Source: Clostridiales bacterium
GTDB lineage: Bacteria > Bacillota > Sulfobacillia > Sulfobacillales > Sulfobacillaceae
Assembly: GCA_027365485.1 (NCBI GenBank)
Contig: DAHXNH010000191.1
Span: forward strand, 1 to 64,000
Length of the DNA: 64,000 nucleotides
Direction: 5' to 3'
Below, one piece after another: positions 6,744 to 16,015 of the stretch. Each line of letters begins with the position of its first letter. Position 1 is the stretch's first letter. Under the pieces are notes generated by a model, which had not been told where the DNA came from, searched no databases, and saw nothing but the letters and a program-made list of their open reading frames with translations. A program made the position numbers and the translations under genes.

Positions 6744-9389
6744 TTGGATATCATCCAGTTTCGATTTTTTTCGGGCCCGAATCGCCATGTTTTGGCGCCG
6801 GCAGCCGAGGTGCTGCTTGATCTCGGCACCTATAGCAATTGTCCTACAAGTGAACGCCCTACGTTTGTGGATGACCTTTTAACCGTGGTCCCTGGTATTC
6901 AAGCCCATCATTGTTCCCTAGGGTATCGGGGAGGTTTCGTCGAACGCGTTCGGGAAGGCACATATTTGGGCCACGTGGTGGAGCATGTGGCCTTAGAGCT
7001 GCTCTATCTAGGCGGGGAGCGTGGGGTGTACGGGAAAACCCGGCAAGTAAACGATCAAATCGTTCGGGTCGTGTTTCAAACGGAAAGTGAAGCCGGCGGC
7101 AAAGATGCGGTCGAATCGGCTATCTCTTTGGTTCGCGGGCTGTGGAACGGACAGGCACTCACCCCTTTAACCCAGGCGGTCGAGGCATTTACCGTTCGCT
7201 TGGCAGACGTGCGTCTAGGACCTTCGACCGCGGCGCTCTGCCAGGCAGCTCGTGCGCGCCAGATACCGGTGCAGCGCCTAGACGATCATAATCTGATTCG
7301 GTTCGGACAAGGCAAATACCAGCACCGTATGATGGCCACCACGACGGATCGCACGTCGCTCTCGGCGATTGAGATTGCCCAAGACAAATGCTTGACGAAA
7401 CGGTTGTTAGAAGCTGCAGGAACACCCGTGCCACAAGGTAAAGTGGCGCGAACCGCGGATGAGGCGACAACGTGGGCGGAGCAATTGGGATATCCGGTGG
7501 TGCTCAAGCCCCTCAGAGGGCATCATGGCCAAGGTGTGTCGGTGCATCTTCAAGCTCCGGAAGAGGTGCGACGGGCCTTTGAGTTTGCTCAAGGGTACGA
7601 TTCCGAGGTGATGGTGGAGCGCGAGATTTCGGGCACCGTGATCCGTATGTTAGTGGTGGGAAATCGTATGGTGGCAGCCAGTGAGCGGGTGCCGCCCGCG
7701 GTGACCGGAGACGGGGTGCATACCGTCAGCCAACTGGTGGAGATCTTGAATCAAGATCCCAAACGCGGCCATGGCCATAGCAAAAGTCTCACTAAGGTGG
7801 ATTTAGATGGGCCCGCCATCTTGTTCTTAAGTCAACAACAGATCTATCCCGATACTGTGCTCGCACCCGGGCAGCACATCTATCTCCGTGCCTCCGCCAA
7901 TATGTCTACGGGGGCTTGGGCCAAAGATATCACGAAGCACATTGCCCCCGACTTGGCCACCGAGGTAGTGCGTGCAGCCAGCCAAGTGGGGTTGGATGTG
8001 GCCGGGGTGGATGTGATTACGAGGGATCCCGGTCTCTCGTTAATCGATAGTGGAGGTGCGGTCATCGAGATTAATGCGGCGCCAGGGCTGAGAATGCATC
8101 TGGATCCTTCGGAGGGGGCACCCGCTCCGGTGGCCGAGGCCATCCTAGAGTGGTTGTTTGGCGACAGTGATGGTCGGGTGCCGGTGGCTGCGGTCACCGG
8201 CACCAATGGCAAAACTACCGTCACCCGCATGTTGGCGCATATTTTGGCGGCAGACGGCAAGGTGGTGGGTATGGCCACGACCGATGGGATCAGGATTGGG
8301 TCTACGGCCATCTGCGAGGGAGATTTGACCGGGCCTTGGAGCGCCCGGCTGGTGCTCAACGATCCTGCGGTGGAGGCCGCTTGCTTGGAGACGGCACGCG
8401 GGGGGATGGCCCGTGGAGGGCTGGGATTTGATGACTGCGACGTCGCCGTGGTGACCAATATCGGCAGTGACCATTTGGGTCAGGACGGGATCGATACCAT
8501 CGACGATCTCGTGCATTTAAAATCGCTCATCGTGGATGTGGTCAGGCCTTCGGGGGCGGCGGTACTCAATGCGGATGATCCCCTGGTGCTGAGCATGGCC
8601 GGGCGGTGCCGGGGAGAGGTGATCTTGTTTTCGGCGCGAGAAGAGAGCCCCGAACTTTTCCAGCATTTGGACCGGGGCGGTCGAGCGGTGTACGTCAAAC
8701 GCGGTCACTTGGTGTATAGTGGCCCGGACCAACACTATCGGTTGGTGGGGTGCCGAGTGTTGCCTTCGAGTTTAGGCGGCATGGCCACTATCAATGTCGC
8801 TAATGCGGCGGCTGCGGCGGCCGCCGCATTAGCCTTGGGGATGTCGCCACGCCAAGTAGGAAAGGCTCTAGCCCATTTTCCGGCCGCTGGCGAGGGGATG
8901 AATCGGGGCCGTCTAGAGATGCTGTCAGGACCCGATCTTCGGGTGTTGATCGACTATGGGCATAATCGGCCAGCCATGACCGCGCTGGCGACCCTCTGCA
9001 GGCGGCTTCGGGCACGGCCCGTGGTCACGGTGCTGGGACTTCCGGGAGATCGAAGAGATCAGGACCTGATCGACACCGCCGGGCAAGTCGCCGAGTTTAG
9101 CCAACGGGTGGTGGTTCGAGAGGACGACGATCTCAGGGGCAGAAGACCGGGTGAGGTGGCCGATCTGATTCGCCAAGGCTTGATCACAGCGAATATGCCG
9201 GCAGATGCTATCGAAATTGAGCTCGACGAGGGGGCTGCGGTTAGCCGCGCGATTTTGTCCAGTCCTCCCGGGGGGTTGGTGCTGGTCCTTTATGAACGCT
9301 ATGGCGTGGTGCGTAAAGCTGCCCAAGAAGCGTTGAATCTTCGACCGCAAGCGCTGCGATCAGAAGAAGAAATTCACGCTTCCGGATGA
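6744..9389 (+). CDS. cphA: cyanophycin synthetase
   Basis: Makes the storage polymer multi-L-arginyl-poly-L-aspartate without ribosomes, using ATP. The 881 residues show the three-part CphA architecture: an N-terminal domain to about residue 165, an ATP-grasp domain (about 205-470, with GHHGQGV near 259) that adds aspartate, and a Mur-ligase-like domain with the P-loop GTNGKTT at about 486-492 that adds arginine. The length is normal for the family. TTG 6744 is preceded by a purine-rich AGGGGGA about 7 bases upstream. The linked cyanophycinase suggests a complete nitrogen and carbon storage cycle. Confidence 0.95.
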   Translation: MDIIQFRFFSGPNRHVLAPAAEVLLDLGTYSNCPTSERPTFVDDLLTVVPGIQAHHCSLGYRGGFVERVREGTYLGHVVEHVALELLYLGGERGVYGKTRQVNDQIVRVVFQTESEAGGKDAVESAISLVRGLWNGQALTPLTQAVEAFTVRLADVRLGPSTAALCQAARARQIPVQRLDDHNLIRFGQGKYQHRMMATTTDRTSLSAIEIAQDKCLTKRLLEAAGTPVPQGKVARTADEATTWAEQLGYPVVLKPLRGHHGQGVSVHLQAPEEVRRAFEFAQGYDSEVMVEREISGTVIRMLVVGNRMVAASERVPPAVTGDGVHTVSQLVEILNQDPKRGHGHSKSLTKVDLDGPAILFLSQQQIYPDTVLAPGQHIYLRASANMSTGAWAKDITKHIAPDLATEVVRAASQVGLDVAGVDVITRDPGLSLIDSGGAVIEINAAPGLRMHLDPSEGAPAPVAEAILEWLFGDSDGRVPVAAVTGTNGKTTVTRMLAHILAADGKVVGMATTDGIRIGSTAICEGDLTGPWSARLVLNDPAVEAACLETARGGMARGGLGFDDCDVAVVTNIGSDHLGQDGIDTIDDLVHLKSLIVDVVRPSGAAVLNADDPLVLSMAGRCRGEVILFSAREESPELFQHLDRGGRAVYVKRGHLVYSGPDQHYRLVGCRVLPSSLGGMATINVANAAAAAAAALALGMSPRQVGKALAHFPAAGEGMNRGRLEMLSGPDLRVLIDYGHNRPAMTALATLCRRLRARPVVTVLGLPGDRRDQDLIDTAGQVAEFSQRVVVREDDDLRGRRPGEVADLIRQGLITANMPADAIEIELDEGAAVSRAILSSPPGGLVLVLYERYGVVRKAAQEALNLRPQALRSEEEIHASG

Positions 9390-9426
9390 TACCATAGGAG
9401 GAAAGGATTGAGGGGCGGCTAGGACG

Positions 9427-10296
9427 ATGCTGGCGTGGGCAAAGATTAATCTTGGACTCGAGGTTGATCCGGTGGAGGCTTCCGGATTTCATCCCATTCG
9501 AACCGTGATGGCAGAGATTTCACTCGCCGACGACTTGCGGGTTGAGCCCTCGTCCTCTTGGCACATGGAAGTCAGCGGCGACTTCGGCAGTTGCCCTCCC
9601 GATTCTCGGGAAAATTTGGTCTGGCGGGCTGAGCAGTTGCTTGCCGATGTGCATCGACGCTCTATGGCGCCATTTAGAGTCCGATTGCAAAAATCCATTC
9701 CGGCAGGGGCGGGGTTAGGCGGCGGGAGTGCGGACGCCGCTGCCTGGCTTCGCTATCAAGATCCACACGACCTAGCCTCGGCAGATGCGATTTGGCAAGC
9801 GGCGGCAATCCTGGGAAAGGATATTCCCTTTTTTCGCCATGGCGGAGTCCAATTTGTCAGTGGCTATGGCGAAATCCTTCGCCCCCTGAAAGCTCCTGAT
9901 TTTCGGCCCTATGTCCTGGTCGCCCATCCCGGCTGGGCGCTACCCACCGCCGCAGTCTATCAAGCATTTGACCGAATCCCCGGGGCTCGCCATCTTTCGA
10001 CGTCTTTGGTTGAGGTCGAAGACACGCTTGGCCAGGGGGCGATCCCGGAGTGCTTGGCAAATCAGTTAGAACCGGCAGCCCATCGCGTAGCGCCGAGTTT
10101 GCGTGATTTTTCCATCGCCTTGAGTCGGTGGAGTGAAGGATTGCCATGGTGGCTTGCCGGTAGCGGCAGCGCATATTATATACTGATAGCAGAGGAAGAC
10201 AAGGCGCGATGGCTTTTCGATTCGATAAAGAGGCGGGTGCCGCGAACATGGCTGAGTCAAGTCATGCCCAAACGACCTGCAATGGAAAGAGGTTAA
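9427..10296 (+). CDS. ispE: 4-diphosphocytidyl-2-C-methyl-D-erythritol kinase
   Basis: ATP-dependent GHMP kinase of the non-mevalonate (MEP) isoprenoid pathway. The N-terminus carries the typical AKINLGLEV, the GHMP ATP-binding motif PAGAGLGGGSADAA lies at about residues 92-105, and the C-terminal glycine-rich LAGSGSAYYI motif closes the fold. The 289-residue length is normal. It sits in its conserved place upstream of purR, 37 bases after cphA, and the next gene starts 2 bases after its stop. Confidence 0.94.
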   Translation: MLAWAKINLGLEVDPVEASGFHPIRTVMAEISLADDLRVEPSSSWHMEVSGDFGSCPPDSRENLVWRAEQLLADVHRRSMAPFRVRLQKSIPAGAGLGGGSADAAAWLRYQDPHDLASADAIWQAAAILGKDIPFFRHGGVQFVSGYGEILRPLKAPDFRPYVLVAHPGWALPTAAVYQAFDRIPGARHLSTSLVEVEDTLGQGAIPECLANQLEPAAHRVAPSLRDFSIALSRWSEGLPWWLAGSGSAYYILIAEEDKARWLFDSIKRRVPRTWLSQVMPKRPAMERG

Positions 10297-10298
10297 GC

Positions 10299-11066
10299 AT
10301 GCAAGCAATCGTTCTGGCGGGTCAGGAAAATGTAGCCTTGGCTTCAGTATCGACGTCTCGCTACGAGGCTGAAGTATTGATTGGCGGTCGACCGATGGGC
10401 GAGTGGGTGATTTCTGCCCTAAAAGACGCCCAAAGCATCAGCGAAGTCGTGCTCGTGGGTCCGCCGAGCTTACAATCCGAGGGCGTTCTTTCCGTGGCGC
10501 CAGGTAGAAGTCTCTGGGAAAGTCTTAATGCCGGGCTCAGTCGCCTGACCAATCCTTCCGAGCGGGTGCTGATAGTCACCGGCGATATTCCCTTAATTAC
10601 TGGAATGATGGTCGATGACTTCGTGCAAGCATCGCCGGTGGATGCGGACTTAGTCTATCCGGTGATCTCCAAGATCAACACGTTAGCCAAGTTTCCTGAA
10701 ACCAAGCGTACTTATGTGAAGTTGATGGGGATTACGGTCACCGGCGGCAATATGGTCGTGGCTAATCCGTTGATTTTGCCCAAGGTCGAAGAACGGGCGA
10801 AAGTCTTGATTAGCCATCGCAAGGCTCCTCTGCGTCTGGCCCGCGACGTAGGGATTTTGTTATTGTTGCGGCTTTTGACCGGCCGTCTATCCTTGGCCGA
10901 AGCCGAGCGTCGAGTGAGCCAGGTTTTTGGTGTCAAGGGGCGGGTGATGGAGTGCCCCTATCCAGAAGTGGGCGTGGATGTGGACAAAGTCAGCGACTGG
11001 AGTATGGTCGAACGCGTCTTGACCCAGTCCCGGAGCCCGGCCATCGAGATTGGATCAGGGGGATGA
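10299..11066 (+). CDS. MobA-like nucleotidyltransferase family protein
   Basis: A 255-residue protein beginning MQAIVLAGQENVAL, the nucleotide-binding start of NTP transferases, although the usual GxGxR loop after LAG is degenerate. ILIVTGDIPLIT resembles the metal-binding D motif of sugar-nucleotide or molybdenum-cofactor nucleotidyltransferases, and VGVDVDKVSDW near the end is also typical. ATG 10299 is chosen because GAAAGAGG lies 6-7 bases upstream and it sits just after the ispE stop. The substrate is not evident. Its position between ispE and purR is not part of the B. subtilis order. Confidence 0.78.
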   Translation: MQAIVLAGQENVALASVSTSRYEAEVLIGGRPMGEWVISALKDAQSISEVVLVGPPSLQSEGVLSVAPGRSLWESLNAGLSRLTNPSERVLIVTGDIPLITGMMVDDFVQASPVDADLVYPVISKINTLAKFPETKRTYVKLMGITVTGGNMVVANPLILPKVEERAKVLISHRKAPLRLARDVGILLLLRLLTGRLSLAEAERRVSQVFGVKGRVMECPYPEVGVDVDKVSDWSMVERVLTQSRSPAIEIGSGG

Positions 11067-11070
11067 CGGG

Positions 11071-11931
11071 TTGACGAATCAGCGCTACCAGCGGTTGGTG
11101 TGGTTGACCGGCCACTTGACCACGCATCCTGACCAACAACTGAGTTTAACGGAGCTTAGCCGAAAATTTGGGGTGGCCAAATCGACACTGAGTGATGATT
11201 TGCTGATGGTAAAGACGGCCATGGACGAGACCCGTTTGGGTACGGTGGATACTCAGGTAGGGTCGCAGGGTGGGGTTGTTTTTAGCCCCCAACTCGATGG
11301 CGAGGCGGTGGAAAAAACGCTAGAGTTTTGGCTGCACGCCCTTTCCGAACCCGACCGGCGAACCCCCGAGGGCTTTTTGTATATGACGGATTTGTTGTTT
11401 GACCCGAAACGGATCGATCCAATGGGACAGTTGTTGGCCGAAAATTTTCGCCATATGGCGGTGGACGGGGTTGCCACGGTGGAAACCAAGGGAATTCCCT
11501 TGGCGATGGCGACAGCGGAGCGCCTAGGCGTGGGGGTGATGTTGCTGCGCCGAGACAGCCGCCTTTCCGATGGGTCAGCGCTTTCTCTCAACTATCTATC
11601 GGGATCGTCGCATCGGATTCAATCGATGTCCCTTTCTCGGCGCATGCCAGCACGGGGTGCGCGCCTGATTTTCGTTGACGACTTTATGAAAGCCGGTGGA
11701 ACGGCTCGGGCAGCCCAAGACCTTTTGACCGAATTTGATGCGCGTGTCATCGGAGTCGGAGTCTTAATTTCCACAAGAGAGCCAGAACATAAGCTGATCG
11801 AGGACTACGTAGCTTGTCTACAATGGAATGACAGCGAGAAAAGCGGACCACCGCTTCAGGTCAGTGGATGGGTAAATGAATTAGTTCGCCGGTCCCACCT
11901 AGGATTTGGAGGTGGGACCGGTGGAATTTGA
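11071..11931 (+). CDS. purR: PurR-type purine operon repressor
   Basis: A 286-residue homologue of B. subtilis PurR, which represses purine genes and is inactivated by PRPP. The N-terminal winged helix (about residues 1-75) contains LSRKFGVAKSTLSDDL, and the C-terminal phosphoribosyltransferase-like domain has the PRPP loop LIFVDDFMKAGGTA near residue 200. TTG 11071 has AGGGGGA 7-8 bases upstream and gives the usual N-terminus (NQRYQRLVWLTGHL). It stands in the conserved ispE-purR-spoVG order. Its last 11 bases overlap the next gene, whose start region is folded into a hairpin. Confidence 0.93.
   Translation: MTNQRYQRLVWLTGHLTTHPDQQLSLTELSRKFGVAKSTLSDDLLMVKTAMDETRLGTVDTQVGSQGGVVFSPQLDGEAVEKTLEFWLHALSEPDRRTPEGFLYMTDLLFDPKRIDPMGQLLAENFRHMAVDGVATVETKGIPLAMATAERLGVGVMLLRRDSRLSDGSALSLNYLSGSSHRIQSMSLSRRMPARGARLIFVDDFMKAGGTARAAQDLLTEFDARVIGVGVLISTREPEHKLIEDYVACLQWNDSEKSGPPLQVSGWVNELVRRSHLGFGGGTGGI
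11889..11921 (+). promoter_or_regulatory. 12-bp hairpin masking the ribosome-binding site and start of the next gene
   Basis: CCGGTCCCACCT (11889-11900) pairs perfectly with AGGTGGGACCGG (11910-11921). The right arm contains the GGAGGTGG Shine-Dalgarno region and the first base of the GTG start of the threonine ammonia-lyase gene. The left arm is inside purR, so translating ribosomes would open it. The structure is directly visible; the coupling role is inferred. Confidence 0.75.
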
Positions 11932-13165
11932 TCTCGCTGCCGTAGAGCGTTGCGCCCAGTTGCTAGAACCCGTCATCTATACCACGCCGATGGTGGAATC
12001 GACCTATCTGAATGATTTAACCGGCCATCGCCTGTACTTCAAGTTGGAAAATCTGCAACGCACGGGTTCCTTTAAGATTCGCGGTGCGTACTGTCGTCTG
12101 GCGGCGTTGGATCCCAACGAAGCCCGGCGAGGGGTGATTACTGCCTCGGCTGGCAATCATGCCCAAGGCGTGGCCTTAGCGGCCCAACTATTGGGCCTGT
12201 CGGCATGGGTGGTCATGCCCGAGCGGGCGGCCTTAACCAAAGTGGAGGCGACGCGGGGGTATGGCGCCGAGGTTCGCCTGGCCGGCGAGAGTTTTGATGA
12301 CGCCGAAGCGGTGGCTTTGGGCTTGGCCAAGACCACGGGACGGGTCTTCATTCCTGCCTTCAATGCTCCCGAGGTGATTGCCGGGCAAGCGACGGTGGCC
12401 TTAGAAATGCTGCGGCAGCGCCCCGAGATCCAAACCTTGGTGGTGCCGGTGGGTGGCGGTGGGCTGATCGCTGGGATGGCGCTGGTGGCTAAGCAATGGT
12501 TGGGGTCGAAGATCCGGGTGATTGGGGTCCAGGCCGCGGGGGCGAACGCCGCGGCCCAGTCCTTGGCCGAGGGGCATCTGGTGGAGGTGCCTGGGAGCCA
12601 TACCCTGGCCGATGGCATCCAAGTCAAGCGGCCGGGGGAGGTGACCTTTGCTTTGATGCAAGCGTATGTCGATGAGGTGGTGACGGTGAGCGACCAAGAC
12701 ATCTCTCGGGCCATGCTGATGTTTTTGGAACGGATGAAAGTGGTGGTCGAAGGGGCGGGTGCGGTCGGCTTGGCGGCGGTGGTGTCGGGAGCTTTGGGCT
12801 CTCGGGTAAAGTCGCCGATGGGCGTGGTGGTCAGCGGGGGCAACCTCGATGTCAGTCTCTTGAGTCGAATTTTGCAGAAAGGGTTAGTCGAAGAAGGGCG
12901 GCAATTGCAACTGTCTACGGTGGTGGCCGACACCCCCGGCCATTTGTCCCAGCTGTTGGCCGCGGTCGCCCGCTTAGGGGCCAATGTGCTGAGGGTGGAG
13001 CATGAGCGCTGGAACCCTGAACTAGACCTCGGCCAAGTGGTCGTGGGCCTGGTGTTAGAAACGCGGGATGCGGCGCATCAGCGCGAAGTATTGGGGGACT
13101 TGGCTTTTCATGGCTATCGTATCGCCAGTCAACGATCTTTTCGTACCAAAAATTTCGACAATTGA
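11921..13165 (+). CDS. ilvA: threonine ammonia-lyase with C-terminal ACT domain
   Basis: PLP enzyme converting threonine to 2-oxobutanoate and ammonia. The 414 residues contain GSFKIRGAY with the PLP lysine at K52, the [10 protein letters not shown] phosphate/substrate motif, the glycine-rich [11 protein letters not shown] loop and a C-terminal ACT domain from about residue 325. The single short regulatory domain fits the catabolic (TdcB-like) or short IlvA form. GTG 11921 has GGAGG 8 bases upstream. The gene overlaps purR by 11 bases and occupies the position that yabJ (RidA) holds in B. subtilis. RidA removes the reactive enamine made by this enzyme family, so the exchange is functionally suggestive. 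Confidence 0.92.
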   Translation: MEFDLAAVERCAQLLEPVIYTTPMVESTYLNDLTGHRLYFKLENLQRTGSFKIRGAYCRLAALDPNEARRGVITASAGNHAQGVALAAQLLGLSAWVVMPERAALTKVEATRGYGAEVRLAGESFDDAEAVALGLAKTTGRVFIPAFNAPEVIAGQATVALEMLRQRPEIQTLVVPVGGGGLIAGMALVAKQWLGSKIRVIGVQAAGANAAAQSLAEGHLVEVPGSHTLADGIQVKRPGEVTFALMQAYVDEVVTVSDQDISRAMLMFLERMKVVVEGAGAVGLAAVVSGALGSRVKSPMGVVVSGGNLDVSLLSRILQKGLVEEGRQLQLSTVVADTPGHLSQLLAAVARLGANVLRVEHERWNPELDLGQVVVGLVLETRDAAHQREVLGDLAFHGYRIASQRSFRTKNFDN

Positions 13166-13245
13166 CAGGAATCCCATCCGGCTATCGCGAATACCCCCTC
13201 ACCCAGTCGCCGACTCGGGTGAGCAAATCAGTGAGGGGGATCACG

Positions 13246-13518
13246 GTGGAAATTACGGATGTGCGTCTTCGACGGATGACCGCGGATGGCAAGATGAAAG
13301 CGGTCGCGTCGGTGACTCTAGATGGCGAGTTTGTGATTCACGATGTGAAGGTCGTCGAAGGCTTAAAGGGACTGTTTGTGGCAATGCCGAGTCGCAAGAC
13401 TCCGGATGGGGAGTTTCGCGATGTTGCCCACCCGATTACTCCTGAGGCGAGGCAAAGGATTCAAAAAGCCGTTCTCGACGTGTTTCATACCGACCCTGGA
13501 AATGATGAATTGTCTTAG
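13246..13518 (+). CDS. spoVG: SpoVG RNA-binding/septation regulator
   Basis: A 90-residue SpoVG, a small nucleic-acid-binding regulator involved in septation and sporulation. It begins [11 protein letters not shown] and contains the invariant [22 protein letters not shown] segment. GTG 13246 is chosen because GAGGGGGA lies about 7 bases upstream and the length matches the family; the frame is open further upstream, but that stretch is not SpoVG-like. It lies in the conserved purR-spoVG-glmU order. Confidence 0.95.
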   Translation: MEITDVRLRRMTADGKMKAVASVTLDGEFVIHDVKVVEGLKGLFVAMPSRKTPDGEFRDVAHPITPEARQRIQKAVLDVFHTDPGNDELS

Positions 13519-13654
13519 GGGAGCAGCGTTTGGGATCGTTGGATGAGGCGCACAATGACCCACTTGCGTGGGTCGGGATGGCGCCAGGGTGGAAGCATTT
13601 GGTATGCTTATCGCAGAAGCGAGCGGAAGGAATTCGCTAGGCGGAGGGGAAAGA

Positions 13655-15010
13655 ATGACGACCAACGCAGTAATTTTGGCTGCCGGTCAGGGTACGCGCA
13701 TGCATTCAAGCGCCGCCAAGGCTTTAATCGAACTGGGGGGTGTACCCTTAGTAGAACATGTGGTGCGGGCGGTAGAAAATTCTGGACTGAAAAGCCCGTG
13801 GGTGGTGGTAGGATTTCAGGCAGAACGGGTGGAAGAGGCATTGGAGGGTCGGGTTCAGACCGTTGTGCAGTCTGAATTGAAGGGAACGGGGCATGCGCTG
13901 GCGACGGCGTTGAGAGCGCTCCCTAAAGAGACCGAACAGGCGGTCGTACTATTGGCCGATGGGCCCTTGGTTCCACCCGAGATGATCCAAATGCTGATAG
14001 CCGAACAGGAACGAACCGGAGCTGCCGTCACCATGGTGACGGCCCGTCTGGACGATCCCACCGGTTATGGCCGGGTGGTGCGCCGGCCCGATGGTCAGAT
14101 TGCGGCTGTCATCGAAGAGAAAGAAGCCGATGATCAAATCAGGCAAATTTGTGAGGTAAATACTGGGATAGGCATTTGGCGGGTTTCAGGGTTGCTTCCG
14201 GTGTTGGAGCAGCTCCCCTTTCGCGGACAAGAGCAGTACCTTACTGAAGCGGTGGCGACTCTCATCGCTCAAGGAGAAATGGTGCAAGCCGTGGAGGCCA
14301 AGGACCCGGGCCTGGTGATGGGGATTAACACTCGGCGGGAATTGGCTGCGGCTGAGTCCAGGCTCCGGCAGATGACCATCAATCGGCTATTCGATCATGG
14401 AGTGAGCATTGTTGATCCGGCGTCGACCTTTATCGATGCCGAGGTGGAAGTGGGCCAAGACACCATCATCTATCCGATGACCGTCTTGCGCGGCAAATGT
14501 CGGATCGGCAAAGGTTGTCGATTGGGACCAGGGACTAGCATTACCGCCAGTCGGCTCGGGGATGATGTGACGGTGGAACGCTCCGTGGTCGAACAGAGTG
14601 TCATCGGCAATCACTCCACCGTCGGTCCATTTAGTCATCTGCGAGCCGGTAGTCTCTTGGATCGGGAAGTGCACGTGGGTAATTTTGTGGAATTGAAGAA
14701 CACTCGCGTTGGCATGGGAACCAAGATGGGGCATCACAGCTATTTGGGCGACGCGACCGTGGGGATCCAGGTAAACATTGGCGCGGGGACCGTAGTGGTG
14801 AACTATGATGGTCATGAGAAGCATCAAACCTTTGTTGGCGATCAGGCATTCATTGGTTGTAATAGTAATTTGGTGGCACCTTTGGAAATTGGCTCGGGGG
14901 CCTATATCGCGGCGGGTTCGACCATTACTCAAAATGTGCCCGCCGAGTCGCTGGCCATCGCCCGAAATCGCCAAGAAGTCAAGCCCGGTTGGGCGAAGGA
15001 CCGAAGGTAG
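13655..15010 (+). CDS. glmU: bifunctional N-acetylglucosamine-1-phosphate uridyltransferase / glucosamine-1-phosphate acetyltransferase
   Basis: Makes UDP-GlcNAc for peptidoglycan. The 451 residues contain an N-terminal pyrophosphorylase domain (LAAGQGTRMHS near residue 8, then LLADGPLVP) and a C-terminal left-handed beta-helix acetyltransferase (about 250-445) with SHLRAGS, GNFVELKN and NYDGHEKHQTFVGDQAFIGCNSNLVAP. ATG 13655 has GGAGGGG 6-7 bases upstream; a longer frame from 13568 lacks support. The order spoVG-glmU-prs is conserved. Confidence 0.96.
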   Translation: MTTNAVILAAGQGTRMHSSAAKALIELGGVPLVEHVVRAVENSGLKSPWVVVGFQAERVEEALEGRVQTVVQSELKGTGHALATALRALPKETEQAVVLLADGPLVPPEMIQMLIAEQERTGAAVTMVTARLDDPTGYGRVVRRPDGQIAAVIEEKEADDQIRQICEVNTGIGIWRVSGLLPVLEQLPFRGQEQYLTEAVATLIAQGEMVQAVEAKDPGLVMGINTRRELAAAESRLRQMTINRLFDHGVSIVDPASTFIDAEVEVGQDTIIYPMTVLRGKCRIGKGCRLGPGTSITASRLGDDVTVERSVVEQSVIGNHSTVGPFSHLRAGSLLDREVHVGNFVELKNTRVGMGTKMGHHSYLGDATVGIQVNIGAGTVVVNYDGHEKHQTFVGDQAFIGCNSNLVAPLEIGSGAYIAAGSTITQNVPAESLAIARNRQEVKPGWAKDRR

Positions 15011-15073
15011 CCGTAAATTAGAATCTTTGGCCCAGCTAGACGCTTCGCAACAGGCATCGAGGAGGATTTTTGA

Positions 15074-16015
15074 ATGAGCGATCGCCAGGGTGAACTAAAG
15101 ATTTTCAGTGGCAATGCCAATCGTCCTTTGTCCGAAAATATTGTGAGTCATCTAGGACTCACGCTCGGGCAAGCGGATGTGGGCCGATTTTCTAATGGGG
15201 AGATTCGAGTCCGACTGGAAGAAAACGTCCGGGGAACCGACGTCTACATTGTCCAGCCGACTACCACCCCGGTTAACGATCATCTGATGGAACTTTTGCT
15301 CCTCATTGACGCCGCTCGACGAGCTTCGGCTCGTCGCGTCACCGCGGTCATGCCCTTTTATGGATATGCGCGCCAAGATCGCAAGGAACGCGGACGGGAG
15401 CCCATTTCGGCTAAACTGGTGGCCAACTTGATTACGGTAGCAGGAGCTCGACGGGTCCTGACCATGGATTTGCACGCTCCTCAAATTCAAGGGTTTTTTG
15501 ATATTCCGGTGGACAATTTGCATGGCGTGCGCATCTTATCTGAGGCGATCTATCAAAAGCACCTGGAGAACTTAATGGTATTTTCTCCAGACGCTGGTGG
15601 GGTCATGCGCGCCCGCCAAATGGCTAAGTTTTTGGATGCCCCTTTAGGCTTTATTGATAAAAGACGTCCTGAACCCAATGTTTCGGAAGTGGTGAACGTG
15701 ATCGGCAAAGTGCGCGATAAGACGGTGGTCATCATCGATGACATGATTGATACCGGAGGGACCGTTGCTTTGGCCGCTCAGGCCATTCGTGATTTGGGGG
15801 CCCGTGCGGTCTTTGCCGCCTGTACGCATCCGGTGTTTTCTGGTAAGGCGGTGGACATCTTGTCCGAGTCGGTGATCGAGGAGTTTGTGGTGACGGACAC
15901 CATCCAGGTGGACAAGCCCCCTCGGGGAATGGTAGCGATCTCAGTGGCCCCCTTAATTGCCGAAGCCATCATGCGGGTTCATGAAGATCTATCGGTTTCT
16001 AAACTATTCGAATGA
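15074..16015 (+). CDS. prs: ribose-phosphate pyrophosphokinase
   Basis: Makes PRPP from ribose-5-phosphate and ATP for nucleotide, histidine and tryptophan synthesis. The 313-residue class I enzyme has FSNGEIRV, the ATP-binding PFYGYARQDRK region, DLHAPQIQGFF and the PRPP-binding loop VVIIDDMIDTGGT near residue 218. ATG 15074 is preceded by GAGGAGGA. Its stop overlaps the pth start by 4 bases. PRPP is also the effector of the nearby PurR. Confidence 0.97.
   Translation: MSDRQGELKIFSGNANRPLSENIVSHLGLTLGQADVGRFSNGEIRVRLEENVRGTDVYIVQPTTTPVNDHLMELLLLIDAARRASARRVTAVMPFYGYARQDRKERGREPISAKLVANLITVAGARRVLTMDLHAPQIQGFFDIPVDNLHGVRILSEAIYQKHLENLMVFSPDAGGVMRARQMAKFLDAPLGFIDKRRPEPNVSEVVNVIGKVRDKTVVIIDDMIDTGGTVALAAQAIRDLGARAVFAACTHPVFSGKAVDILSESVIEEFVVTDTIQVDKPPRGMVAISVAPLIAEAIMRVHEDLSVSKLFE

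Noticed and set aside
13557-13574. Terminator between spoVG and glmU
   Set aside because: GACCCAC-TTGC-GTGGGTC is a real 7-bp stem, but no T run follows and glmU should be co-transcribed.
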